Below are positions 9,032-24,575 of a stretch of 64,000 nucleotides of DNA, piece by piece. Under the pieces are notes generated by a model. That model had not been told where the DNA came from. It made no database searches and worked only from the letters and a program-made list of their open reading frames with translations. Both the position numbers and the translations under genes were made by a program. The first letter of the stretch is position 1; each line of letters opens with the position of its first letter. This stretch comes from Rhodospirillaceae bacterium. Its GTDB lineage: Bacteria > Pseudomonadota > Alphaproteobacteria > UBA8366 > Aestuariispiraceae. The stretch is from NCBI GenBank assembly GCA_002709955.1, contig PAQY01000022.1:227287-291286 (forward strand), read 5' to 3'.

Positions 9032-10471
9032 CTAGCCTGGAAATTGAACCAGGCCAAATTTCGTTCCAACAGGTACGGTCTGTTCAGACCGGTAATTGAC
9101 CAACGGCCCAATCGCCGCCAGCGTGGCAAACAACAGCAAAATTTCTAAATGATAGACGACCGAATACCCCACCGACGGATCGGTCAGGGCCACACCCAAA
9201 GCACCCTGTTCAGACAAAGTGCTGACAAAATCTCTCAAGGCACCCCCCAAAAATGTGGCAACACCGGTTGCAGTCGCAGTCACCGCGCCCCAGGCCCCCA
9301 GTGCCAGTCCGCTGTAACCATCCCGTGCAAGCGCCATCGCTGCCGTTAAAGTGCCCGTGACAAACAGCCCACCGCCCACACCGATCATGAACGTACCGAT
9401 GCGGAACAAGGTCGGCGATTGGATCGGTGCAGAAAAGATCACAGCAGAAAAGGCGAAAACGCCAATTACAGCCCCAAATCCAGCCAGCCGATGCACATCA
9501 CCGCCCTGGCCCAATTTGCGTGCTGAATAGGCCAGACCCAACAGGGTCCCCCCCGCCAGCAATGCCGTCAGCAAGGTGGTTGCACTGACACTAAGCCCCA
9601 GGATTTCGCCACCATAGGGCTCTAACAGGATATCCTGCATACTAAAGGCGGCGGTTCCCAGACCAACCGCAATCAACAGACGCTTGGCCCGACCTGCCGC
9701 CAGAAATTCATTCCAACTTTGTTTGAAGCTGGGGCGTTCCAGATCAGGTGCGGTTTGTGCCGGATCGCGGGTTTCCTGTTTCCAGACCGCAATCAGGTTC
9801 AAGACGACGGTCACCGCCGCCGCCCCCTGCACCAGTTGGATCAGCAGTTTTGGATTATAATTCTGCAACAGGAAACCATAGACCAGTGACGCGCCAACCA
9901 TGCCGACCAGCAGCATGACATATAGCAGCGCCACGACGCGGGGTCGTTTGTCTTCTGGGGAGATATCCGTTGCCAGCGCCAGACCGGCGGTCTGGGTCGT
10001 ATGCATGCCCAGGCCGACCATCAGGAAGGCCAGGGCTGCGCCAACGACGCCAAGCTCCTGCGGGCCGCCCCGGACATCGCCTGACAGAACCAACAGTGCG
10101 AAGGGCATGATCGCCAGTCCACCAAACTGCAACAGCGACCCGTACCAGATATAGGGCAGACGCCGAACCCCGAGATAGGATTTATAGGTATCGGATTTAT
10201 ACCCGATTAATGCCCGGAACGGGGCCACCAATAGGGGCAGGGAAACCATAACGGCCACAACCCAGGCCGGTACATTCAGTTCAACGATCATCACGCGATT
10301 CAACGTCCCGGTCAGCAGCACGGCTGCCAATCCAACGCTGATCTGAAACAGAGATAAGCGCAACAGGCGACCCAGCGGCAGTTCCGTTGAGGCGGCATCC
10401 GCGAAAGGCAGATATTTTGGTCCTAACTGGGACCAGAACCGCTGAATCTTTTTGACCCGGCTGCGTTTCAT
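9032..10471 (-). CDS. lhaA: LhaA, PucC-family light-harvesting 1 assembly protein
   Basis: This 479-residue integral membrane protein of the BCD/PucC branch of the major facilitator fold has about twelve hydrophobic segments. LhaA assists assembly of LH1, possibly by delivering bacteriochlorophyll. Family features include GTLNRVMIVELNVP near residue 55, SDTYKSYLGVRRLPYIWYG, and DILLEPYGGEILGLS in the second half. The ATG at 10471 overlaps the bchM stop by four bases (ATGA), which fixes the start. A second member of the same family is encoded between bchG and bchP (23223-24551). Confidence 0.94.
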   Translation of the reverse strand: MKRSRVKKIQRFWSQLGPKYLPFADAASTELPLGRLLRLSLFQISVGLAAVLLTGTLNRVMIVELNVPAWVVAVMVSLPLLVAPFRALIGYKSDTYKSYLGVRRLPYIWYGSLLQFGGLAIMPFALLVLSGDVRGGPQELGVVGAALAFLMVGLGMHTTQTAGLALATDISPEDKRPRVVALLYVMLLVGMVGASLVYGFLLQNYNPKLLIQLVQGAAAVTVVLNLIAVWKQETRDPAQTAPDLERPSFKQSWNEFLAAGRAKRLLIAVGLGTAAFSMQDILLEPYGGEILGLSVSATTLLTALLAGGTLLGLAYSARKLGQGGDVHRLAGFGAVIGVFAFSAVIFSAPIQSPTLFRIGTFMIGVGGGLFVTGTLTAAMALARDGYSGLALGAWGAVTATATGVATFLGGALRDFVSTLSEQGALGVALTDPSVGYSVVYHLEILLLFATLAAIGPLVNYRSEQTVPVGTKFGLVQFPG

Positions 10472-11166
10472 CGCACCACAAGCTCCTGTGCGTGGGACAT
10501 GTAAAATCCGGTCGTGACCCGCAAATCGCGCCCAGCGCTCCACCCCTGACTTTCAGGATGAGCCAGGAACAATTGACGGATTTTTGTATTGGCTATCGGC
10601 TCAATGAACGGCGCGCGATTGCCTTGCGGGAACAGGCGCCCTACCGCATGCATGACGGTCAGCATCGGGGTCCGTGGCGCATGGGTAAACAGGATCGATT
10701 TGCGTGTCCGTTTCGTCAGCCCGACCAGCATCGCGGCCATATCCGCCGCCTTATAATGGATCATACTGTCCATTCCGATGACATGATCGAAGCTGCCCAG
10801 ATCGGGCGACAGCATGTCACCAGACAGCCAGGTCACGGTACCCGCCAAATCCGTTGGCGCGCGCTCCCGCGCTAATTCCACAAGGGTCGGGGACAGGTCG
10901 ATGGCGGTTACCATGGCACCGCGCCGTGCGGCATCTATCGACAATGCACCGGTGCCACAGCCCGCATCCAGGATTGAAACCCCGGTCAGATCCTCGGGCA
11001 ACCAGGACAGTAAGGCATTGCGAATCTGATCCCGACCAGCCCGCACGGTTGCGCGGATCTTGCTGACCGGTGCATCGGTCGTCAGCTTCGCCCAGGCTTC
11101 AACCGCTGTGCGGTCAAAATAGGTCTCTAACTGACCTCGGCGCGCAATATAGGTTCCGGTTTCCAT
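10468..11166 (-). CDS. bchM: Magnesium protoporphyrin IX methyltransferase
   Basis: The 232-residue SAM-dependent methyltransferase makes Mg-protoporphyrin IX monomethyl ester, the substrate of AcsF. The N-terminal YFDRTAVEAWAKLTTDAPVS segment is typical of BchM, and the SAM site is LDAGCGTGALSIDAA. I chose the ATG at 11166, with GAAAGG upstream, rather than a TTG at 11184 that overlaps bchL. The gene follows bchL by 14 bases and overlaps lhaA by four. Confidence 0.96.
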   Translation of the reverse strand: METGTYIARRGQLETYFDRTAVEAWAKLTTDAPVSKIRATVRAGRDQIRNALLSWLPEDLTGVSILDAGCGTGALSIDAARRGAMVTAIDLSPTLVELARERAPTDLAGTVTWLSGDMLSPDLGSFDHVIGMDSMIHYKAADMAAMLVGLTKRTRKSILFTHAPRTPMLTVMHAVGRLFPQGNRAPFIEPIANTKIRQLFLAHPESQGWSAGRDLRVTTGFYMSHAQELVVR

Positions 11167-11180
11167 CGGTCCGGCCTTTC

Positions 11181-15872
<4,692 letters not shown>

Positions 15873-15898
<26 letters not shown>

Positions 15899-17477
15899 TA
15901 TACAATGTCTCTAAAGTGATCGGGGAAATGCCCTTTTCCCGCGCGTAAAGCTCTGTGTTCTTCCGTGCCTTGCCCCGCACGAAAAAGGGGATCTTCTTCA
16001 ACTCTGCTTCCGCATCCTGTCGCCAGTTTGCAGTCCATTCGGCGAGGGTCGCCGTACTGTCGCCTGTTGTGCTGTCGCCTGCTGGAGCGGCGGAACTCGG
16101 GTCCTGGGTCTCCGTACGTTCTTTCGCCGCGCCATGCCCCAGATGTGATGCCTGCGCATCGCCATGAAATTCGAAATCTTCCCGGAACATGCCCAGCAGA
16201 TGCTCTTCCAGCCCCATCATCAGGGGATGCACCCAGCTATCGAAAATGACATTCGCGCCTTCAAAGCCCATCTGAGGAGAATAGCGCGCTGGGAAATCCT
16301 GAACATGAACCGGGGCGGATATGACCGCACAGCCAATCCCAAGGCGCTTGGCGATATGACGCTCCATCTGGGACCCCAGAACCATTTCCGGCTCCAATGC
16401 CTCAATCGCGGCTTCAACTTCCAGATAATCGTCGCTGATAAGGGCTTCCAGGCCATATAGTTTCGCGGCATCGCGCACGTCACGCGCCTGCTCCCGGCTA
16501 TAGGTGCCCAGCCCGACAACGTTAAAGCCAAATTCCTTGTCCGCGATCCGGGCTGCAGCAATGGCATGGGTGGCATCACCGAAGATGAAAACCCGCTTGC
16601 CGGTCAGGTAATTCGAATCCACAGACCGGGAATACCAGGGCAGTCGTGTCGGGGATTGGGCCAGAACTGCACTGGGGTCGATACCGGCGATTTCTGCGAC
16701 TTCCGCGATGAAATCCCGTGTCGCGCCAACACCGATCGGCACTGTTCTGGTATAGGGTTGCTTGAACGTGCGATGCAGCCATTTTGCCGCTGTTTCTGCA
16801 ATTTCGGGATACAGCACGACATTGAAATCCGCGTCGCCCAAATTCTGGATATTTGCCGCCGTCGCATCCATTGGCGCGACGCAAGCAACGTCCACGCCTA
16901 AGGATGTCAGCAATCGCGTGATTTCTGTTATGTCATCGCGGTGCCGGAAACCAAGCGCCGTCGGACCCAGCAGATTACAGCATGGGCGCTGACCCTGTGG
17001 GCGTTCGGGGCGCTGCCAACCGGCGTCTGGTGCCTTCGCCCCGGCAAGGCCACGCACCAGATGATAGAAGGTTTCCGATGCGCCCCAGTTTTCCTTGCGC
17101 TGATAAGACGGCAGTTCCAGGGGAACAACGGGAATCGGAAGGTTCAGAGCCTTTGCAAGGCCCGCAGGGTCGTCCTGAATCAATTCAGCGGTGCAGGAAG
17201 ATCCGACCAACATAGCCGCTGGCTTGAACCGTTCATAGGCTTCGGCCATGGCGGATTTGAACAACTCCGCCGTGTCCGTTCCCAAATCGCGGGCCTGGAA
17301 TGTCGTATAGGTGACCGGCGGGCGTTTCTGGCGGCGCTCAATCATCGTGAACAACAGGTCCGCATAGGTATCCCCCTGCGGCGCATGCAGAACATAATGA
17401 ACATCCTGCATTGCAGTTGCGATACGCATTGCCCCAACATGAGGGGGGCCTTCATATGTCCAGACGGTCAGTTGCAT
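15873..17477 (-). CDS. bchB: Light-independent protochlorophyllide reductase subunit B
   Basis: The 534-residue protein pairs with BchN to form the NifDK-like catalytic component. The start [20 protein letters not shown] matches the family exactly in position, placing the unusual aspartate cluster ligand at residue 36 ([10 protein letters not shown]), as in Rhodobacter. Cysteines in VGSSCTAEL and [10 protein letters not shown] are in the expected regions. A linker rich in Ser, Thr and Ala (around residues 450-480) precedes the small C-terminal domain containing [14 protein letters not shown]. The ATG lies four bases after the bchN stop region; the frame upstream is not BchB-like. It overlaps bchH by 26 bases. 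Confidence 0.97.
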
Positions 17478-17481
17478 CGCA

Positions 17482-19340
<1,859 letters not shown>

Positions 19341-19376
19341 CGGCCTGCTTCTCCTGCATGTCGCCTTATTAAAAAC

Positions 19377-19406
19377 AGTCTAAATCGGAAAAGACCCGAG
19401 TGTCAA
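19377..19406 (-). promoter_or_regulatory. Predicted sigma-70-type promoter of the bchF-idi unit
   Basis: On the minus strand TTGACA (complement of 19401-19406) is followed after 18 bases by TAGACT (complement of 19377-19382). The expected transcription start is about 29 bases before the bchF ATG. The -35 hexamer is itself half of a PpsR-type palindrome, so a bound repressor would block polymerase directly. The -10 match is only moderate (4 of 6). Confidence 0.6.
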
Positions 19407-19418
19407 TTAAAGTTGACG
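19401..19418. promoter_or_regulatory. PpsR/CrtJ-type site 1 in the bchF promoter
   Basis: TGT-N12-ACG, one base off the TGT-N12-ACA consensus, with an inner inverted repeat GTCAA-N6-TTGAC. It covers the predicted -35 of bchF. The cognate regulator ppsR lies 1.3 kb away (20764-22191). Confidence 0.65.
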
Positions 19419-19434
19419 TAAAAGAAAACTTACA
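19417..19434. promoter_or_regulatory. PpsR/CrtJ-type site 2 in the bchF promoter (weaker)
   Basis: Read on the minus strand this is TGT-N12-ACG, overlapping site 1 by two bases on the upstream side of the bchF promoter. Tandem boxes are usual for PpsR, which binds cooperatively as a tetramer. It is one base off consensus and lacks the strong inner dyad of site 1. Confidence 0.45.
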
Positions 19435-19828
19435 TTCTGAAACTTTATAGTATAGACTGATGCCCATAGCGCCTTAGGGCGGCGTTTTTATCGCGTTTTG
19501 GTAAGGCTGACAGAATTGAAATTTTTCAGAGGTGATGGCGAGGCCCCGAATAGAGATTGGGCAAAAAAGGAGCGCCTTTACAAAATTTTGTGTCAGGGAT
19601 GACGATTCAGGAAAATCCTGCTTCTGCATTCACCATAAAGTGTGATTAACTAATTGCTGAGTACAAAGCGGATTGGGACAGAGGTTGTCTGAAACAGGCA
19701 TATCCCGGAAAACAGGCTGAGTTAATGGTCTGACTTCGGGAAAAAAGCCCGACCAATCCATACAGCAGTAATTAGCTGAGCATATCCCCTCTCCCGGGGC
19801 GCGATTGAATCAATTCGGGAGGTCAGAG

Positions 19829-20728
19829 ATGGCAAGCCTAATGCTGCGTGACACGACTGCGGAAGACGGTCGGAATGAGGGGCGGTATGGCCCTGGGGGG
19901 ATCGCGATCCATCGCGATAGAAGATTCGTGACGACATCAAAGATTGGTGCACAAAAATCACGCTTAGACCTTGTAATTGAAGCCGAAATCATTCCACGCC
20001 TGATGGTCGCCCACAGCGTCTCTATTGGCATAGAAGCCTACCAGGACCCGCCGCTGGCGACGACGCTGGATGAATCAGAAGTAAAAGAGTTTTGCCAGTT
20101 GATCTTGAAACAGGAAGTCCCCGTGGCCTTCTCTTATATAGAAGCCATCCAGAGTCAGGGCATGAAACTGGAGACTGTATTTCTGGATTTACTGGCCCCG
20201 GCGGCCCGGAATCTGGGGGCATTATGGGAGGATGATTTAGTCAGCTTTGCAGATGTGACGGTTGGATTGTCGCGACTGCAGCAGATACTGAGGGAATTGA
20301 GCCCCGGCACAGATACCACTCTGGATGAAATCTCCGTTGGGCATCGTGCCTTGCTGGCATCGGTGCCAGGAGATCAGCATACATTCGGTGTGTTTATGGT
20401 CGAAGAGTTCTTCCGTCGTGGAGGCTGGGACGTTGTGACTTGTGTGATGGAATCCTCGGAAGAGTTGTTGGAACTGGCGTCGATGGAAGAGTTCTCGATC
20501 ATTGGTTTTTCCACCGGACGCGACGATTTGCTGGATCAACTTGCATCGGATGTCCGTAATCTTTATAGGGTTTCCAAGAACAGAAACGTTAGAATACTTG
20601 TGGGTGGCCGTTGTTTTAGAGATGACCCAGTTTTGGTGAAGAAGATTGGGGCGGATGGAACTGCCTCCGACGGTAAGGAAGCCGTAGACATAGCAAATGC
20701 GCTGTGTGGCGTTGCAATGCGGGGGTAA
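19829..20728 (+). CDS. ppaA: B12-binding photosynthesis regulator PpaA/AerR
   Basis: The 299-residue SCHIC-domain protein belongs to the AerR/PpaA family, which binds cobalamin and modulates the repressor CrtJ/PpsR in response to light or redox. The helical cap contains LGALWEDDLVSFADVTVGLS, where the EH of CarH-like proteins is replaced, as usual in this family. The B12-binding fold has a DQHTFG (DxHxxG) motif. The ATG at 19829 follows GGGAGG and is preferred over a TTG at 19805. Its stop lies just before ppsR, so the two regulators are probably co-transcribed. Confidence 0.9.
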   Translation: MASLMLRDTTAEDGRNEGRYGPGGIAIHRDRRFVTTSKIGAQKSRLDLVIEAEIIPRLMVAHSVSIGIEAYQDPPLATTLDESEVKEFCQLILKQEVPVAFSYIEAIQSQGMKLETVFLDLLAPAARNLGALWEDDLVSFADVTVGLSRLQQILRELSPGTDTTLDEISVGHRALLASVPGDQHTFGVFMVEEFFRRGGWDVVTCVMESSEELLELASMEEFSIIGFSTGRDDLLDQLASDVRNLYRVSKNRNVRILVGGRCFRDDPVLVKKIGADGTASDGKEAVDIANALCGVAMRG

Positions 20729-20763
20729 TGGTGACGAAAGTCACCACAAGAAAAGGGTTAAGG

Positions 20764-22191
20764 ATGGACACGCGAGCAGACAGCAGCATGAATGGCGGAG
20801 CCCCATCCGCCAAACCCATGCTGCTTAGCCTTGACCCACAACAAGCCGGGTCCGTTGTCGCCGCAGCGGCCGATATCACATTGGTGATGGACAGCGATGG
20901 CACAATCCGTGACTTGGCTGGTGGCTCGGAAGACCTTACCCAATTTGGTTTCGATGAATGGCTGGGCAAATCCTGGTTTGATATTGTTACCATAGAAAGC
21001 AAACCAAAGCTGAAAGCCATGCTGGAAAGCGCCGCCAATGCAGCAGCGCTGAGATGGCGACAAATCACCCATAAAACTGACAATGGCACGGAAATTCCCG
21101 TGCGCTATGCCACCATCTCGCTGGGGGATGGTCGGGTTCTGGCGATTGGCCGCAACATGCAGGCCATGGCGGAAATGCAGCAACGCCTGGTCGAAGCCCA
21201 GATGTCGATGGAACGGGAATATGCGCGCATGCGCCGGGCGGAAACCCGCTATCGCCTGTTATTCCAATTGGCGTCCGAGGCTATTCTAATTCTGGATGCC
21301 GCGACCAATAAAGTTGTCGAAGCCAATCCCGCAGCATGCAAGCTGTTGTTGCGTGACGAAAAACGGCTGGTCGGCAGCTCCGTCGCCTCCGCTTTTGACA
21401 GCGACAGCCGAAGCCGGGTGCAGGATCTTGTTACCAAAATACGCGATGGCGCGACGGGTGAAACAACATCGGCTGTGACGGCGGAAGGCCATGCTGACCT
21501 GACATTGGCTGGATCGTTTTTCCGTCAGGACGGCAACACATTCTTCCTGATCCGACTTGTTGCAAAGGATGAAACATCGGGGGGCGAGGCATCGTCTCAC
21601 ACCAATAATGTCGTTCAGAATGTGATGGAAACGCTGCCGGAAGGGTTTGTTGTCACCGATATGAATGGGGAAATCCTGAAGGCGAACGACGCCTTTCTGG
21701 ATATGGCCCAGGTCGGTACGGAAGAACAGATCAAGGGGCGTTCGATCAATCGCTGGGTCGGGCGGTCTTCCGTTGACCTGAATGTCCTTATGGCGAATCT
21801 GAAAGAGCATGGCTCTGTCCGGTTCTTTGCCACCGTATTGCGTAATGAACTTGGCAGTTCAATCGATATCGAAATTTCTGCCGTTTCAGTTGAAGACGGT
21901 GAAATACCCTGTATCGGCTTTATCATTCGCAATCTGGAAGGGCGCGTCACCCTGCCGGAAACCAGAGCCGGAACAGGCCCCCGGTCGGTTGAGCAACTGT
22001 CCAAACTGGTCGGGCGTGTGCCACTGAAAGACCTGGTGCAGGAATCCACAGACATTATTGAAAGCATGTGCATCGAAGCCGCCCTGGAACTGACCGGGGA
22101 CAACCGGGCTTCTGCAGCAGAAATGCTGGGGTTAAGCCGCCAAAGCCTGTATGTGAAGCTGCGCCGTCATGGCCTGAGCCAGCGGGATTAA
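20764..22191 (+). CDS. ppsR: Photosynthesis gene transcriptional repressor PpsR/CrtJ
   Basis: The 475-residue regulator has an N-terminal PAS-like region, two further PAS domains (about residues 150-260 and 280-390) joined by a coiled-coil linker (EMQQRLVEAQMSMEREYARM), and a C-terminal Fis-type helix-turn-helix (ASAAEMLGLSRQSLYVKLRR). The cysteine just before the DNA-binding helices (residue 436, SMCIEAALELTG) corresponds to the redox-active one of CrtJ. A second cysteine is at residue 192. PpsR represses bch, crt and puc genes in oxygen by binding TGT-N12-ACA. The ATG at 20764 has AAAAGGG upstream; an ATG at 20728 overlapping the ppaA stop (TAATG) is an alternative. Confidence 0.92.
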   Translation: MDTRADSSMNGGAPSAKPMLLSLDPQQAGSVVAAAADITLVMDSDGTIRDLAGGSEDLTQFGFDEWLGKSWFDIVTIESKPKLKAMLESAANAAALRWRQITHKTDNGTEIPVRYATISLGDGRVLAIGRNMQAMAEMQQRLVEAQMSMEREYARMRRAETRYRLLFQLASEAILILDAATNKVVEANPAACKLLLRDEKRLVGSSVASAFDSDSRSRVQDLVTKIRDGATGETTSAVTAEGHADLTLAGSFFRQDGNTFFLIRLVAKDETSGGEASSHTNNVVQNVMETLPEGFVVTDMNGEILKANDAFLDMAQVGTEEQIKGRSINRWVGRSSVDLNVLMANLKEHGSVRFFATVLRNELGSSIDIEISAVSVEDGEIPCIGFIIRNLEGRVTLPETRAGTGPRSVEQLSKLVGRVPLKDLVQESTDIIESMCIEAALELTGDNRASAAEMLGLSRQSLYVKLRRHGLSQRD

Positions 22192-22236
22192 GGGCAAAAA
22201 GGGCGCTATCATTGTCGCCGAAATCCCTACCTTGTG

Positions 22237-22254
22237 TGTCATTTTAAATTTACA
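22237..22254. promoter_or_regulatory. PpsR/CrtJ-type site upstream of bchG (distal)
   Basis: Perfect TGT-N12-ACA with an AT-rich centre, six bases upstream of a second perfect copy at 22261-22278. The tandem arrangement is the expected PpsR operator layout. Confidence 0.75.
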
Positions 22255-22260
22255 TTTTGT

Positions 22261-22278
22261 TGTCAACTTTGATTGACA
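22261..22278. promoter_or_regulatory. PpsR/CrtJ-type site upstream of bchG (proximal)
   Basis: Perfect TGT-N12-ACA with an inner dyad TCAA/TTGA. Its right half is the TTGACA -35 hexamer of the predicted bchG promoter, mirroring the arrangement at bchF. Confidence 0.8.
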
Positions 22279-22301
22279 TAATTCTGTCTCAGCCCTAGGC
22301 T
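22273..22301 (+). promoter_or_regulatory. Predicted bchG promoter with no room for a leader
   Basis: TTGACA (22273-22278), a 17-base spacer and TAGGCT (22296-22301). The bchG ATG begins at 22308, only six bases after the -10, so transcription would be expected to begin at or within a base or two of the start codon. No ribosome binding site is present between the -10 and the ATG, which fits a leaderless transcript. Confidence 0.6.
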
Positions 22302-22307
22302 GATTGC

Positions 22308-23222
22308 ATGACAGAACAGGTTGCCTTGAAAGCACAATCATCCCTGCCAACGCCTGGTGCGTTGCTGGAATTGCTGAAGCCAATCACTTGGTTTCCGCCG
22401 ATGTGGGCCTTTGCCTGTGGCGCTGTTTCTTCCCCGGTCTCTTTCATGGACCGGTGGGACGTCATCTTGCTGGGCATATTGCTGGCAGGCCCGCTGGTGT
22501 GTGGCACCAGTCAGGTTGTGAATGACTGGTTCGACCGTCACGTCGATGCCATCAATGAACCCGGACGTCCAATCCCATCCGGTCGTGTTCCCGGACGCTG
22601 GGGCCTGTATATGGCGCTGGTCTGGACGGTGCTGTCGCTTGTCGTCGCCTACAGTCTTGGGGTTTGGGTGTTTTCCGCCGCCTGTATCGGCATGGCGCTG
22701 GCCTGGGCCTATAGCGCGCCCCCGTTTCGGTTAAAGCGCAATGGCTGGTGGGGAAATTCCGCCGTGGGGGCCTGTTATGAAGGGCTGCCCTGGTTCACCG
22801 GCGCGGCTGTCATGGCCGCAACCCTGCCCGATACCAAGATCATCCTGATCGCCGCGCTCTACAGCATCGGGGCGCATGGCATCATGACCCTGAATGATTT
22901 CAAATCCATCGATGGGGATCGCCAAATGGGCCTGAAGTCCCTGCCCGCCATGTTGGGAACGGACAAGGCCGCCCGGTTGGCCTGCTGGGTAATGGGCATT
23001 CCGCAGGTTGTTGTCATCGGCCTATTAATTTACTGGGGTGCGCCGCTGTTTGGCGCGCTGGTCGCCGCTGTGCTGACGGTTCAGATTTATCTGATGTTCC
23101 AGCTATTGGAATCTCCCCGGGAAAAGGCACCCTGGTATAATGCAACCGGCATCAGCCTGTATGTCAGCGGCATGATGGCCTCTGCCTTTGCCCTGCAAAA
23201 CCTGTTGGACGGAGGGCTGTAG
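22308..23222 (+). CDS. bchG: Bacteriochlorophyll synthase (geranylgeranyl/phytyl transferase)
   Basis: The 304-residue UbiA-type prenyltransferase esterifies bacteriochlorophyllide a with geranylgeranyl diphosphate in the membrane. The diphosphate-binding motif NDWFDRHVDAINEPGRPIPS is clear, as is the second Asp-rich loop around LNDFKSIDGDRQMGLKSLP. About eight hydrophobic segments are visible. The start is fixed by family similarity (KPITWFPPMWAF near residue 24) and abuts a predicted promoter without a leader. The stop codon directly precedes the next gene's ATG. Confidence 0.96.
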   Translation: MTEQVALKAQSSLPTPGALLELLKPITWFPPMWAFACGAVSSPVSFMDRWDVILLGILLAGPLVCGTSQVVNDWFDRHVDAINEPGRPIPSGRVPGRWGLYMALVWTVLSLVVAYSLGVWVFSAACIGMALAWAYSAPPFRLKRNGWWGNSAVGACYEGLPWFTGAAVMAATLPDTKIILIAALYSIGAHGIMTLNDFKSIDGDRQMGLKSLPAMLGTDKAARLACWVMGIPQVVVIGLLIYWGAPLFGALVAAVLTVQIYLMFQLLESPREKAPWYNATGISLYVSGMMASAFALQNLLDGGL

Positions 23223-24551
23223 ATGAGCACGGCCCGATCATCCGGCATGGGATGGATTGATATTCTGCGGTGTGGCCTTGTGCAGACCGCGCTTGGGGCC
23301 ATCGTCGTCTTAACCACCTCCACCTATAACCGCGTCATGGTCGTGGAACTGGCCCTGCCCGCCATGGTGCCAGGGGCCCTGGTCGCGCTGCATTACGCCA
23401 TTCAATTATCGCGCCCCCGCTGGGGCTATGGCTCTGACATGGGGGCCAGGCGCACAAACTGGATTATCGGCGGTGTTGCGGTTTTAGGCATCGGGGCCGT
23501 GCTGGCCGCCATCGCAACCGCCTGGATGCAAACAGCCGCAACGGCGGGCATGGTGCTGGCCGTGTTCAGCTTCGTGTTGATTGGGGCCGGTGTCGGGGCG
23601 GCGGGAACATCCCTGCTGGCCTTGCTGGCAACACAGGTGGACCCCGCCAGACGGGCCGCGGCCGCCACCATAACCTGGTTGATGATGATTCTGGGCATTG
23701 CGGTCACTGCCACGATTGCAGGGAAAATGCTGGACCCGTTCAGTGCGGAACGCCTGATCGCGGTTGCCGCCAGCATCGCAGGCATCGCCTTACTGGTCAC
23801 CCTGTTGGCGACATGGCGGCTGGAACGATCCAATTCATTTCCCGCAGACCAATCAGAACCATCCAAGAAGCCCCCCTTCCGGCAGGTCTTTGCCGAAGTA
23901 TGGGCCGAACCAGAGGCCCGCCGGTTTTCAATTTTCGTCTTTGTTTCCATGCTGGCCTATAACACCCAGGATCTGATCCTTGAGCCTTTCGCAGGGCTGG
24001 TCTTTGGCATGACGCCTGGCGAATCAACACAACTGACCGGCGTGCAGCATGGCGGCGTTTTTCTGGGCATGATCCTGGTGGCGCTGGCGGGCAGCAGCCC
24101 CTTGCGCCGCTGGATCGGATCTTTGAAGGGATGGACCGTCTGGGGATGCATCGGGTCTGGCGTGATGATGGCCAGCCTGTCGCTGGCAGGGATTGTGGGC
24201 CCGGAATTCCCCCTGCAAATCACTGTATTTCTATTAGGGCTGGCAAATGGGGCCTTCGCCGTTGCCGCCATCGGATCGATGATGAAACTGGCCGGATATG
24301 GACGTCCGGGGCGCGAAGGAATTCGCATGGGGGTCTGGGGCGCAGCCCAGGCGCTTGCCTTTGGGATCGGTGGGTTCATGGGAACGATACTGGTCGATAT
24401 CACACAGGCCGTGTTTCGGGATCCGGCCCTTGCCTATGGCAGTGTTTTCGCTTTTGAGGGAGTGCTGTTTCTTATCTCGGCCATCTTGGCCACGCGCATT
24501 GGCAGTCCGGATCGTCCGGCACAGCGTTTTATGGCCGCCCCCGCAGAATAG
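23223..24551 (+). CDS. PucC/LhaA-family MFS protein between bchG and bchP
   Basis: The 442-residue twelve-segment membrane protein of the BCD (bacteriochlorophyll delivery) family resembles orf428 of Rhodobacter capsulatus, found in the same place. Shared features with LhaA (9032-10471) include TSTYNRVMVVELALP near the N-terminus and QDLILEPFAGLVFGM in the second half. A GGAGG site overlapping the end of bchG precedes the ATG, which follows the bchG stop immediately. A role in pigment handling or complex assembly is inferred from family and position. Confidence 0.9.
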   Translation: MSTARSSGMGWIDILRCGLVQTALGAIVVLTTSTYNRVMVVELALPAMVPGALVALHYAIQLSRPRWGYGSDMGARRTNWIIGGVAVLGIGAVLAAIATAWMQTAATAGMVLAVFSFVLIGAGVGAAGTSLLALLATQVDPARRAAAATITWLMMILGIAVTATIAGKMLDPFSAERLIAVAASIAGIALLVTLLATWRLERSNSFPADQSEPSKKPPFRQVFAEVWAEPEARRFSIFVFVSMLAYNTQDLILEPFAGLVFGMTPGESTQLTGVQHGGVFLGMILVALAGSSPLRRWIGSLKGWTVWGCIGSGVMMASLSLAGIVGPEFPLQITVFLLGLANGAFAVAAIGSMMKLAGYGRPGREGIRMGVWGAAQALAFGIGGFMGTILVDITQAVFRDPALAYGSVFAFEGVLFLISAILATRIGSPDRPAQRFMAAPAE

Positions 24552-24575
24552 GCGGCCCATAGGGGAGTTTGATCA

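Larger units (their letters stand above)
19341..19828. other. Divergent control region between bchF and ppaA
   Basis: No convincing coding sequence is present in these 488 bases. The bchF-proximal 94 bases hold the bchF promoter and PpsR-type boxes. The remaining part is relatively AT-rich with several T and A runs. It contains a perfect 12-base palindrome ACAAAATTTTGT (19580-19591), a short hairpin CGCC/GGCG followed by a T run (about 19470-19492), and a TCGGG/CCCGA hairpin near 19736-19752. The ppaA promoter must lie here, but I could not assign a convincing -35/-10 pair. No further TGT-N12-ACA site was found. Confidence 0.6.
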
